Source of the DNA: Eutreptiella sp. 'Long Island Sound 2002'
Lineage: Eukaryota; Euglenozoa; Euglenophyceae; Eutreptiales; Eutreptiaceae
DNA: 64,000 nt
Reading direction: 5' to 3'
Assembly: GCA_964036045.1 (NCBI GenBank)
Contig: OZ038378.1
Coordinates: forward strand, 182,988,944-183,052,943
Under the pieces are notes generated by a model that saw nothing but the letters and a program-made list of their open reading frames with translations, had not been told where the DNA came from and ran no database searches. Position 1 is the stretch's first letter, and the number at the start of each line of letters is the position of its first letter. Shown in pieces: positions 1-9,877 of this stretch. The position numbers and the translations under genes are program-made.

Positions 1-1271
1 GACCCCCCTGGGTCTGGCATGCTGTATGCACCCATCGTGGAACTACCAGGGCTTCGGGATACATGTGAGAACCGCGAGGAACAAGCATCGTGTGCTTTGG
101 ACATCCCTCGTCTCTTGGACTGCTCGGAGTTGCTTCGTGCCCCATCCGGGCCATGGTAACAATCCCCCAAGACAGAGGACCTACTTGAAGGGGCTGGAGA
201 AGCTGAGCTTGGATTTACTGGGCGGACTTTCGGGGAAGATCTGCCTAGGGCCTTGAATGGGGAGCGAGATTCTGATGGAGTGTCCCACGGGTGCACTGCG
301 GATGCAATGAGAGTCGCACCCTCCTCAGCGGTGGCAACGTATCTCTCTTTCGAAAGGGACACCCGTAGGCTCGGAGTCCCCGGTAAATTGACAGAACCCA
401 GCACTGGTGCAAAAGCAGAAGTCAGGGACGAAACCACGCTACTGCGGGGCTCGCTAGTGCGGGCCTCGCTACTTCGGAGCTCATCCAGGACCATCGGAGA
501 ATGTCGTCGAGCGGGATCAACATTCGTTGTTCTGAAATCAAGGAACCCTTGGGCCTCTTGGACCTAAAAAAAAAAATGTCCGAGTAACATGGGACATAGA
601 CAGTTCCCGTGATCAGCAAGGTCGTCCTGCAGGCAACAAGCATCGACAGCAGGTGGCGGAGTTCAAGATGCTGGGGGCTCCTGTGGCAGCGACACGGGGA
701 ACACGAGGAGCATAGCGGCAGCACAGCCTGTTTTGTTCTTGTAGTCGTTCCCGGCTGTGCCCGAGCTGCTACTGCAGGCACACGCGGCTGCGTCGCTTGT
801 TTTGCGAAAGCAGAGTCAAGGGTGGGGTGGGGGGGGGGGGGGGGCAAAGCTGTGGCAGACCGCCTCGCTCAGTTGACACCCCATTTCCCATCCCCATTCT
901 GCCCGTGGTTGGTGCTGTGAAAAAACTGATAGGGCTTGTTTGTCGCAGCCCAAAAACGGCCTGGTGGAGCAGTGTGCCAGCTGGGGTCAGGTGGCACTGC
1001 AGATTGAGCCCTGGGACCATGAGTAGGTCCCCCGGGTGGGCTGTCGGCTGGTCGGGGCATGTCGGCCCAGAGCGTGCCTATGGACTGGCCTCCGCGCCGT
1101 TAGGGGGGCGAGGAGGGGGGGGGGGGGCTGGGGAGGGGGCGTTTGCATTTCACCCAGGACCGGACTGGGCTGACGCACGACACCGTTAGCACCCCTGCCA
1201 CAGGCAGGGGCCCAGGCCTTGTCGTGTGGGGCTCCGCACCTGGTCACCATCCCTGGGTGGGTGGCTAGCTC
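1..1271. other. No gene recognised
   Basis: This stretch holds only short open frames on both strands and none has a recognisable motif or sustained codon bias. Long G runs lie near 828-844 and 1117-1131. I see no RNA gene or structured repeat in it. Confidence 0.5.
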
Positions 1272-1775
1272 GGCATCCAAGGTATGTAAAGCATGTTTTA
1301 GGCCGTATTTATTTCGTTTTCACCTTATTTGGGTATTGGGCGCGCGGGGGGGGGGGGGGTCTCCCAAGTGATTGGTACACAACCTGCTTTCCACCAATAA
1401 TGGCCTACATGAGTGAATGGGCCGGTGCACAACCTGCTTGTGCCGTTTTTCACCATGGGCACCTACAAAATCGAAGTTTCTGAAACTCATTTTTTTGATA
1501 CCGTGATCACCTAAAATGATTATCTAAGGTATGTAAAGCATGTTTTATGCAGTATTTATGTGTTTTTCACCCTATTTGGGTATTGGGCGCGGGGGGGCGG
1601 GGCACCCAAGGGATTGGTACACAACCTGCTTATGCAGTTTTCCACCCTGGGCAGCTCAAAAATCGAAGTTTCTGAAACTTATTTTTTTGATACTGTGGTC
1701 ACCGAAAAATGACCATCCAAGCATGTTTTAGCCCGTATTTATGTAGTTTTTACCCTATTTTGGGTATGTATTGCT
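1272..1775. repeat. Short tandem repeat, about 2.5 copies
   Basis: Three successive copies begin near 1272, 1519 and 1710. Each carries 'GCATGTTTTA' followed by a 'CGTATTTAT' box, and the first two continue through 'TTGGGTATTGGGCGCG', a G run, 'ATTGGTACACAACCTGCTT' and 'ATCGAAGTTTCTGAAACT'. The spacing is unequal (about 248 then 190 bases), so the copies have diverged by indels. Related fragments in the opposite orientation occur near 5110-5150 and 5545-5575 (shared 'GTCTAAAACATG'), which marks this as a dispersed repeat family. No protein is evident. Confidence 0.7.
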
Positions 1776-2025
1776 TGGGGTAGATTCTCTGCGAGGTGGA
1801 CTTGCTGAAGGCAATAGAATTTCCATTTTTTAAGCTGCAGAGGCTAGAAACTGCATACATAGGTTGTTCCCCAACCCCCTTGGGAGCCCCCCCCCCCCCC
1901 AAACACTCAAATAGGGTGAAAAACACACAAAGAGAGCATTCGTCTTATAGCGTCCACTGGCCTATATACAGAGGTCGAGGGGCGGGGAGGTGGGCCGAGT
2001 CGAGTTCAGGCGCCCGTGTCCTCCC

Positions 2026-2225
2026 CTACAGGCCCCCCGCCTGTGCCCGCACGGTGGCCAGGAGGGACGAGGCGGTCATGACTAAGTCACTTCCGAGCTC
2101 GCCCTCCCGTGCAGCCGCCGCCGCGGCGCTCTTGCCCTCCGGGCTGGGTTCCCCGGCGCCCCGGAGGACGCGCCCGTCAATGGGGGGCTGCTGCTGGCCG
2201 CCCCCCGCCGCTTCACCCCTCCACC
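2026..2225 (-). CDS. Possible terminal exon of the - strand gene
   Basis: Read on the - strand, the frame runs from a possible acceptor near 2200 through 'PPIDGRVLRGAGEPSPEGKS', an alanine run and 'VMTASSLLATVRAQAGGL', and stops near 2026. Strong G/C at third positions and a tidy hydrophobic-amphipathic end suggest coding sequence. The region is so GC-rich that open frames arise by chance on both strands. It lies downstream, in - strand sense, of the better supported exons at 4746-5073 and 4269-4477 and could be the end of the same gene. No domain is recognised. Confidence 0.2.
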
Positions 2226-2979
2226 CTGGGCCAGCCACAGGCCGAGGCCCTGCTGCGCGCCCTTGTACCCTGCCTGGGGTGAGTCGGTCACCCCGTGTCC
2301 CCTCATCACTCCATGCCCCTCCGGGGCCGGCCACAGGCCAAGGCCCTATACCACCTCTTTCTCCCTCTTTTGGAGTAAGGGGGGGGGGGGCTATGCGCAC
2401 TCACCTTGGGGAGGGGGTGATTGTGGTCCCCCATCCCCCCTGGCCCCTCTGGGGATGCCCCTCCGTTGGGGCACCGTGCTGCCGACAGGGGATGGTCTTG
2501 TCCTTTCCCTACCGTCAATTGGGGGCGGGGGTCGGGGTACCCAAACCCTCCCCCCTCCCAGCACTCTGCTTGTCCCTGTCCCAGGGTTAGGTTAGGGGAG
2601 GGGCGTGGAGGCAGCCCTTAGGGCCTCTCCAGCACAAGGCCCTCGTCCTCTGGCAGCGCTTCGCCATTGAGCAATGCACTAGTCGGGCGGGCGGCAAGGC
2701 CCGCAGGCAGCGCACCGGCAACGGCATGCAAGATTGGCAGCACTGGTGGCTGCGAAGGTAGCGCCGTCGCCGCTACCCCCCTCCTGTTCCCCCGGGGCCT
2801 GGGGGGCAGGGGGCTGTCATCTGGGCAATGGAGGGGAGGGGTGGAGCCCCACCCCTCCCTACGACATACAAGAGCTGTCCCCCAGGGCGCCGCACAGGGC
2901 TTGCGTCCCGGGGGAGGGTTAGCGTATAAATCGATGGGGGAGGGGGGGGCAGCACAGCGCAGCCCCTGCTCCCAAAAAC

Positions 2980-3064
2980 CGTGCAGCAGCAGCTCCCGCA
3001 CTGCATCTTGCAGTTCTTGGATGCACCTGCCGGTGCATTCCTCCTCGTCCTGGAGGACCCCAAA
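2980..3064 (-). CDS. Possible small exon, - strand gene
   Basis: After a CCCCCAG acceptor, the - strand frame reads 'FGVLQDEEECTGRCIQEL' followed by 'QDAVRELLLH' and reaches a possible donor at CACG/GTTTTT. The acidic-cysteine-amphipathic helix pattern looks like protein rather than low-complexity noise. It sits between the 45-bp minisatellite and the possible terminal exon at about 2.1 kb. Family unknown; this may be part of the HEWGH gene. Confidence 0.25.
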
Positions 3065-3147
3065 CTGGGGGATGGGGTGTTCTGGTTTCTGCACCCCCTC
3101 CCCCCCCCCCTGGATACCTCCTGTTCGGTGCTGCCCCGTCCGCCAGG

Positions 3148-3942
3148 ACTGGTGGCCTGGGCACTATGGCTGGTGCCACCACTGCCGCCAGACTTGATGG
3201 TCTAGACGCCATTGCTGGCGCTACCACTACTGGCGCCGCTACTTCCGCCAGACCTGGTGGTCTGGACCCACTGCCCGAGCTGCAACGTCCGCCAGACCGG
3301 GCGGTCTGGACATCACTGCTGGTGCTGCCACTTCCGCTAGACCTCGTGGTCTGGATGCCACTGCCGGTGCTGCCACCTCCGCCAGACCTGGTCTGGACGC
3401 CATTGCTGGTGCTGCCAGACCTGGTGGTCTGGACGTAACTGTTGGTGCTGCCGCTTCCGTCAAACCTAGTGGCTTGGACGCCACTACTGGACGCCACTAC
3501 TGGCGCTGCCACTTCCGCCAGACGTGGTGGTCTGGACGCCACTACCGGTGTGCCAGTGCTGTAGCTTCCGCCAGACCTAGTGGCCTGGACGCCACTGCTG
3601 GTGCTGCCACTTCCGCCAGAGCTGGTGGTCCGGACGTCACTGCTGGTGCTGCCACTTCCGTCAGACCTGGTGGTCTGGACGCCACTACTGGCGCTGCCAC
3701 TTCCGCCACTTCCTCCAGACCTGGTGGTCTAGACGCCACTGCTGGTACTGCCAACTCCGTCAGACCTGTTGGTGTGGACGCCACTGCCGGTGCAGCCACC
3801 TGTGCCAGACTTGGTGGTCTAGACGCCACTACTGGCGCTACTGGCGCTCCCGGCTTCGCTAGACCTGGTGGTCTGGACGCCACTGCTGGTGCTGCCACTT
3901 CCGCTAGAGCGAGTGGTCTGGACGCCACGGCCGGTGTTGTAA
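3148..3942. repeat. 45-bp minisatellite with internal hairpin
   Basis: About eighteen diverged units of roughly 45 bases (some 36-39) follow one another. Each has the core 'CCAGACCTGGTGGTCTGG', a perfect 7-bp inverted repeat around TGGT. Because the unit is a multiple of three, long frames stay open on both strands: a Gly-Leu-Asp-Ala-Thr-Ala-Gly-Ala type on + and an Ala-Ser-Arg-Pro-Pro-Gly-Leu-Ala-Glu-Val type on -. Those frames are by-products of the repeat, although translation on the - strand as part of the neighbouring metallopeptidase-like gene is not excluded. Confidence 0.85.
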
Positions 3943-4093
3943 CATCCGGACCCCCCGCCCCCCGAAGTCGACGTTGACGGCGGCACAGGGGCAGCCTCAC
4001 TGTTGCCGCCACTGCCCTCGAATCTGGCTCCGCTAGCGCTAGCGCCAGAGCTGGGCGTCACCCGTAGGGTTAAGGGTGGGTCAGGGGGAAGGC

Positions 4094-4160
4094 CACACTT
4101 GGATTTATGGATGGCGCCCAAGCGAGGCGCGGGTGGGAAGCTAGGGCCACAGCAAGGGGT
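4094..4160. repeat. Dispersed repeat, copy 1 (pair at 8998-9062)
   Basis: The stretch around 'CACACTTGGATTTATGGATG', 'GGCGCCCAAGCGA' and 'CAAGGGG' recurs at 8998-9062 with about 80% identity by eye. Both copies are in direct orientation, one beside each of two different genes. No coding content is evident. Confidence 0.6.
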
Positions 4161-4268
4161 TAGACTGCCGCCGCCGCCTGACGCCATCTGGGCCCTGGGT
4201 GCGCCACTGACGGAGGGGCTGAAGCCCCCAGAGTGCCCAGGGATGCCGCGCTCCTCCACGGCGCCCAC

Positions 4269-4477
4269 CTGGGCTATGGCCGTATAGACAGCCTCCGGGT
4301 GGGGGGGCAGGTCGGCCCCCGGGCCCCCGAGGGGCATGTGCACCGCGTTTCCCACAATGTCTGCGCAATATGCAACCCGCTGGCTGCCCCAGAGAGCTGC
4401 TGCGCCCAGCCCTGCGGCCTTCTCTGCTGCTGCATCGTCAGTGTCCATGAGGTCGGCCCACGACCGCCGGGCAGAGC
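4269..4477 (-). CDS. Probable exon of - strand gene
   Basis: Bounded by an acceptor CCCACAG and a donor CAG/GTGGGC, this - strand exon reads '...RRSWADLMDTDDAAAEKAAG', 'LGAAALWGSQRVAYCADIVG' and '...PEAVYTAIAQ'. The start resembles the short Trp-x-x-Leu ... Ala-Ala-x-x-Leu-Gly ... Trp segment I associate with secreted protist metallopeptidases, but this is a weak resemblance. It lies about 270 bases downstream of the HEWGH exon. The phase does not match that exon directly, so a further small exon or a different splice choice would be needed. Confidence 0.4.
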
Positions 4478-4745
4478 CTGTGGGGCTAGGGTGCTAGGGG
4501 ATGCATCCCCTCCAGCCTCCGGTGTCCCAGAAGCCTCCTGACGGCCGCCCGAGGAACCAGCAACCAGTATGGCCGCCAACGCGGCCAGCACGGCCGCTAT
4601 CTTGGCGGCGCTGGGCCGCCGCTGCGCGACGCTGGCGGCGGCTTGCGGTTGTCGGCACCATTGGCGATGCCGGGACGGTCGTCATCGTGGGGGGCAGGGA
4701 GGGCCAGCGGGCGTCCCCCTCCTCCCACAGGGTACCCTGACATAC

Positions 4746-5073
4746 CTGACCGGCTACGGGCGGCGGCAGCGGCGGCGGCGCCTGCGCCGCCACATTGTTG
4801 ACGCCCCGATGGGGGAGCAGGACCGCCCCCTGGTACCCCATGATGCCCAGGGGGTCCGTCCCCGGGCAAGCGAGGTGCACATCCTCGTCGACACCCCGCT
4901 TGTATTGTAAGCGGCGAGCGTCCGGCCTGGCATGAGCGAGAAGGGTGTGCCCCCATTCATGAGCCAACCCCCCCCCAGGGTCCTCCCAATTGGTGATGTA
5001 ATGAAACGGTGCCAAGGGAGCTCCCCCTTCATGGAGGGCCCCCCGCGGCAGAGACATGGTGATTGCGGCTTGG
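4746..5073 (-). CDS. Putative metallopeptidase exon (HEWGH motif)
   Basis: The exon starts after a GCCTTAG acceptor and ends at an ideal CAG/GTATGT donor; its reading frame is open throughout. It contains 'GLAHEWGHTLLAHARPDARR', where HEWGH fits the HExxH zinc-binding helix of zincin peptidases, and further on 'GTDPLGIMGYQGA', whose Ile-Met-Gly could be a Met-turn. The third metzincin histidine would be expected six positions after HExxH; here the nearest His is at the fifth, so assignment to metzincins is not secure. The product would be a peptidase acting on unknown substrates. Upstream exons with the signal peptide are not recognised. The third frame on the + strand is not coding. Confidence 0.5.
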
Positions 5074-5113
5074 CTAAGGCAGCCTCGCCATGTGAGAGGC
5101 TTGAAAAACACAC

Positions 5114-5696
5114 AAAGAGAGTCTAAAACATGCTTTACATGGGATATTTTGGTATTGTGAATGGTCAGGACATCAAGAAAATTTTGAAAAATTTTTCATC
5201 TTTCAACTTTATAGGGCTTCAGCTCTTGGGGCTGGGCTCACCAACATGACCCCACACTCTACCATTCCACATTCTACACACATTTGACAGATCATAGCTC
5301 ACACACATAATGCCCCCTAGTTGGCGCTGCACCCACTGATGCAAACCACCTACCCCTATTTTTTTTGTGGGGGGCGGGGGGGCTGCCTCTTTCCTATGCA
5401 CCCTAACCAAAACAATCCTTGGAGGCAAAATGGTTGCAGAGAACTTTCCAATTGGTGCAGAGAAAACTTCGCGACAATTGAAAATTGTGGTACAAAATAC
5501 CCGTGATTCAGAATCCCCCCATCCCCCCTCCAAACACCCAAATAGGTAAAAAACACATAAAGAGGGTCTAAAACATGGCGGGGTCCCGGGTCCCAAATCT
5601 GGGTACCTCCAGTCAACTCCCCCCATATGTCCCCTTGCCAGTGAGGACTCAACTGTTTTCACGCTAGTTAGGCTGTTTAGTTGCACCTGAAAATAT
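5114..5696. other. No gene recognised
   Basis: Intergenic, AT-richer DNA carrying inverted fragments of the repeat seen at 1.3-1.8 kb ('GTCTAAAACATG' near 5132 and 5562). No sustained coding signal. Confidence 0.5.
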
Positions 5697-6045
5697 TTCA
5701 AAATTCGACTTTTTATGAAACCCTTCCGTTGCTACTAGGATGGGTTTGGATGATCATTTGGTAACAGTGCGGGTACTTGAGCACCCATAGGGACCCACAT
5801 AGTGGCCGCTAGGCCTCTGTAGCCCATGCCATGGGCCCCCCAAAAGCCCCAAAATTGTTGTTGCGTAGGCTGTTGAGTGACGCTTGAAACAATTTCAAAT
5901 TCCGACTTTTTCCAAAACCCATCTGTTGCCTCTAGGATGGGTTTGGGTGATCATTTGGTGACAATACGGGTACTTGAGCACCCATGGGGACCCATGTAGT
6001 GGCCGCTAGCCCGAGCCACGGGCCCCCCAAAAGCTTCAAAATTGC
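5697..6045. repeat. Tandem duplication, 195-bp unit, two copies
   Basis: Two consecutive copies share 'TTCAAATTCGACTTTTT'-type starts, 'AGGATGGGTTTGG', 'TGATCATTTGGT', 'CGGGTACTTGAGCACCCAT' and 'GGGCCCCCCAAAAGC'. The second copy starts near 5892. The copies differ by scattered substitutions and a short deletion. Confidence 0.8.
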
Positions 6046-6300
6046 TGTTTGTAGGTGGTTTAGTGGCATTTGGTGTGTGCACAAGCACACAAGCAGTAAG
6101 GGGTTGGGATGTTGGGAAACAGGCTGGGATGGCCCTCCCCGTGCATTTGAGGTGTAATTCTTGGAATTTGTCTGGGGTCATTTGGTGGGCCCAGCCCCAA
6201 GAGCCCAATAAGAGGGGGAGGGGTGTGGGAAAAAGGCTTGAAGGCCCCCCCCACCCGGAGTTGCAATGGATCCCGGGCCCAACCCGGTCAACAGTTTCAG

Positions 6301-6796
6301 CGGTGGTGGCAGTGGAACTGTTGTGATAATAGGCGCCGATCTCCGAACGGCAGAGCCCATTCTGGTTGCCGGGGGGGGTGGATCTTGGCGGACCTTCTAT
6401 TCAGAAATGGGGGACCCCACTCTCTGTCACGCGACAATTGAGAGGACGGGTGTCAACGGGGGTTTCGGACTTCCAGGTGGCCCTGGCGGTGCTGGATCAC
6501 GGCATCGGACCCAAAGCGATGCGGGATCGGGTGCAGCAGGTTTCTCAGGTTCCGTGACAGATTGTTTTGATGGCATGACATCAGCGGCACAGTCGTTCCG
6601 GGACGGCGGGATTGGTGGGACGTTCAAAGGCATTCGGGCCGACTGCAATGGTGGCTTTGGTTGTGGCGGCTGTGGTGGATGGGGTGGGTCTGGCGGGGTT
6701 GGCGGCTACTCCGGCGGCTCTCCAGGGAACGACCTTACTGTGATGTCAGCAGGCGGCGGTGGTTCCTTCAACCTCGGCCTGGAGGCACGGAGGCAG
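6301..6796 (+). CDS. Glycine-rich (ALK/LTK-type) domain exon
   Basis: The frame is bounded by a CAG acceptor (at 6294 or 6300) and a CAG/GTGCTG donor after 6796. It encodes 'GGGSGTVVIIGADLRTAEPI', then 'LVAGGGGSW', 'GGFGLPGGPGGAG', 'NGGFGCGGCGGWGGSGGVGG', 'YSGGSPGN' and 'SAGGGGSFNLG'. The order of a hydrophobic strand, LVAGGGG, Gly-rich turns with Cys and a GGGGSFN end is that of the glycine-rich domain described in ALK-type receptors and many secreted protist proteins. Such domains are extracellular structural modules. The first part of the domain, which should precede 'GSGTVV', is not found, so this is one exon of a larger gene or an orphan. The donor phase is 0. Confidence 0.55.
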
Positions 6797-8181
6797 GTGC
6801 TGAAGACAGGCAGGCAGCAGCGCAGCGCACTCAGAGGATTTTGGACAGGTCCATGCTGTTGCTATCACTCATTGTTTCTGTGACTATTGCTGGTGCTGGT
6901 GCTGTTCATGTTGGTGTAACTGTTCATGTTGGTGTGACTGCGGCTATGGCTATGGCTACTGTTGTTGCTTCAGCATCCTAGAACAACAACCTCTGTGACA
7001 GCAATTGCAAACATTGCTGCATATGCATACCAAGACCCGCATGTGTGATGCACTATGTGACCTGCTTGTGGCCCTGGTAGCAATAAGTGGCCAAAAGCCT
7101 CCCGCAACCATTAGGAAGCCCCCCAGAATTTCTGGTCAGGGTGCATCGAAAAGGGGCAGCCCCCTCGCACGACGAGGGGGTAGGTGGTTTGAAATGGTGG
7201 ATGCAGCGCCTTCCCTCAGGGCGGATTGCGCTGACAACCAAGCAAACCAAAACGGCGGTGATGCAGGGCGCACAGCCAGGCCTGGTATGATGTTCATCCG
7301 GTCAATTTGAAATTTAAACAAGGAAATGGCTGGTGCGCGTGAAGGCCCGCCTCGTTCTCCAATTTATTAGTGAATCTTTCGCTCATATTTATTGTGTGTA
7401 GTCGCACGGTGATCCCACTCCCATATCAAGGCTGTTCGTGGTTGTTGTGCTGGTCCTCCTCTCCTTCGTCCCCGGGAAAAAGGCTTTTTCTACTCGGAGG
7501 TTTTCATCTTTCCAGCCCATTCTGAGGCGTCCTTGATTAGGTGTCCGCGGCAGACATCGTGTGGCATTGGAAGGTGAACTTGAATGCGCTTTTCAGAGGA
7601 TCTTGTCATGAACTGCGCAGCCTGTGTGGTCTGTGGGTGACCGTTGGTTACCTATTGGGAGCCATGGGATGTTATGAAATAAATGTATGTGAAACTGTTT
7701 TTGCACATACCCTTTTGGATCCTTTTGGCCTTGAGCCTGGGGTGCGGGAGCGGGTTCCAAACAAAAGAGGCCGGCTCTCCACAGGCACAAGTGGTCACCA
7801 TTCTTCTCCCATAAGCTCTCAGTGTTCTTGATAGTCGTTGCATCAAAGGATGTAAAGTAGAGGGGATCCGTTTTGGATGACACAACACGCGCTTCACTTG
7901 TTTTGTGGGAAATGTGAACAGCCCTTGTGAGCGTATAAGTGGAATGAAAGAGGGTTTGTCTCTGCCCAACAGAAAGAACGAACAAATGAATCGCAGAGAA
8001 TTCTGAAACATGAATATTTGTGTATTTCTGTCTCTTCGATTTCTGAGGAAATATGTCACACACTATGGACACACCTGTGCAGTGCCCCATTGGTGCTGTC
8101 GCCGAAACGACACCCGAGTCACACTATAACTCGCCAGTGGGATACCCCCGGGACACCCATTGAACATGGGTGGCAAAGCAG
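6797..8181. other. No gene recognised
   Basis: Intron or intergenic DNA. A short Gly/Val-coding TG-rich stretch follows the 6.3 kb exon (6880-6980). Otherwise only short frames without motifs are present. Confidence 0.4.
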
Positions 8182-8624
8182 GTGAGCTCAAAGACGGCAT
8201 GGCTGCAGATCTGACATTATGGGATCTGACAAGCTTACAGCTACTGCCGCACACCGACCCACTCGGCCAGCTTGTCTTTGGCTCGCGCACCCAGGCACCT
8301 TTGGCAGGGTCTACGCTTGACTCATGCTGGGTGCGTCGTCTGCGTGTCATTGAGGGGGGCTCGCCCTGCGGCGTTGACCTGCTGAGGCTGCGGGAGCTAT
8401 TGGCTGCAGCACAGCCGAAGTACTGTGACTCTGCAATCACCGACCCGGGAACGAGGGCGGCGACTGTGGCGGATGAGATTATGTACCGTGGCGTGAATGT
8501 CCGGAATGTTGATCAGTCCCCACGCCGCGTGCTATTCAGTTCCTATGGCACCCTGATTCCTGGATGTTCAGCGAAAGGGAGCGACAAGAATGGACGCAGT
8601 TGCTGCCATCAAAGGCTCTGTTGA
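8182..8624 (+). CDS. Amidohydrolase C-terminal exon (deaminase/chlorohydrolase type)
   Basis: After an AAAGCAG acceptor the frame reads '(G)ELKDGMAADLTLWDLTSL', 'QLLPHTDPLGQLVFGS' and 'CWVRRLRVIEGGSPCGVDLL', then '...LRELLAAAQPKYC', and stops at 8622-8624. 'G-L-x-x-G-x-A-A-D-L-x-L-W-D' followed by a 'D-P-L-G-x-L-V' box and 'x-W-V-R-x-x-R-V-I-x-G-G' is the typical C-terminal beta-sandwich part of metal-dependent amidohydrolases in the SsnA / TrzN / SAH-deaminase group, which hydrolyse C-N bonds in purine-like or amino-substituted rings. The metal-binding barrel residues lie in upstream exons that I do not find in this window. The last 60 residues look less conserved, and the true stop could differ. 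Confidence 0.6.
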
Positions 8625-8997
8625 TAAGCACCTCCTCCACCCAGGGGGGTACACAAATGCCAAACCACATGCACTGCCGGGGTTTCAGTGCTGGTGCTAG
8701 TGGGTGTATCAACTCCCATCCGACTAGATCCCGCTGCCGCATGCTTCAGTACTGCAGGGTTGCTGGAATTTGATGCCGCAGGCATACCAACTTGCATGCG
8801 GGCATTGTTCTGGAATGCAAAGCACCGTCAGTAGTGTAGAGGCAAATTTTCTCTGTGTTTCCAGGTGCATTACATGGCGGCTGGAGACCAAACAATATCT
8901 GGAATTGTATTCAGGATCGTATTGCTGGTTTCGGCACAAATCACATCGGTTGATGAGCATGTCACATACGGGGTATTACCTATGGGTTGAGGCCAGG

Positions 8998-9062
8998 CGC
9001 ACACTTGGTTTTTTGGATGGCGCTCAAGCGAAGCGCTGGACAGGGCAAGGGGCCAGATTGGG
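8998..9062. repeat. Dispersed repeat, copy 2 (pair at 4094-4160)
   Basis: Direct-orientation partner of the repeat at 4094-4160: 'GCACACTTGGTTTTTTGGAT' then 'GGCGCTCAAGCGAAGCGC' and 'GGGCAAGGGG'. No coding content. Confidence 0.6.
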
Positions 9063-9418
9063 TTGGCACATGTCATTGGTGGGCATCGTGGGCGAGAGAC
9101 GCTTCCAGTGCCATTTTGTCAGCGCTAGCAAGTAGACTGTTCTGGAATATGTTCAAAAAAAAAATGTCTAAATATGTATAAAAAAAATGTCGGCCCCCCA
9201 AAGCGAGTGAAGACTAAGTCTGCTTGTCGGAGGCCCTCTCTGGTTGCAGCCCACTGGGATGGAGCTGGAAGCCCAGCCCCCTGCACCGCTGCCCCTGTGC
9301 GTATTCACCAGTCCTCAGTCCGCTCAAGTGACCTCACACGATGTCATCGTATCATCTTCATCTACATACTTCACAGCCAAAGTGGCCGGAGGCTTTTGTA
9401 CACGTTGCTGAGCCTGGT

Positions 9419-9877
9419 ATGGGCCCCGGTCCAAAGCTCCTGTGCGCAACGGTGCTGGTGATCTTCCTGCTGTTGGGTCTTCACGCCGTCTTATCTGTGC
9501 CTTGGGCCCAGCGCTCCATCTCGCCGATGCCAGGCACTTCACACGCCATCGCCGCCTCGCAGCTGCGACCAGCGCTGGGCTGGTCCACGTGGAACACGTT
9601 CCGGTGTAACGTTAGCGAGTCCTTAGTGCTGCGAGTTGCCGATGCGCTCGTCGCGTCGGGCCTGCGTGACCGCGGCTTCAAGTACGTGAATATCGACGAT
9701 TGTTGGATGGCGCGCACGCGCGGGCCGCGAGACGAGTGGCGCGCCGACCCGCAGAAGTTCCCGCGTGGCATGCGTTGGCTCGCCGATGCTCTACACGCGC
9801 GGGGCCTCAAGCTTGGGCTGTACTCGAGCGGGGGTGCGACCACGTGTGGCGGCTTTCCAGGGTCGTATGGCCACGAG
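9419..9877 (+). CDS. Alpha-galactosidase exon 1
   Basis: This exon codes for residues 1-153: the N-terminal signal anchor, the first strands of the (beta/alpha)8 barrel with 'LGWSTWNTF', and the 'NIDDCW' substrate-binding motif. It ends in 'GSYGHE' at donor GAG/GTCGTC. Third codon positions are almost all G or C, unlike the surrounding intergenic DNA. Confidence 0.9.

Noticed and set aside
1796-2590. 264-codon ORF on the + strand
   Set aside because: Pro/Ser/Gly string typical of GC-rich non-coding DNA; the - strand frame over part of it looks more protein-like.
3148-3942. CRISPR array
   Set aside because: Regular repeats but no unique spacers; units run head to tail, as in a minisatellite, and the DNA is eukaryotic.
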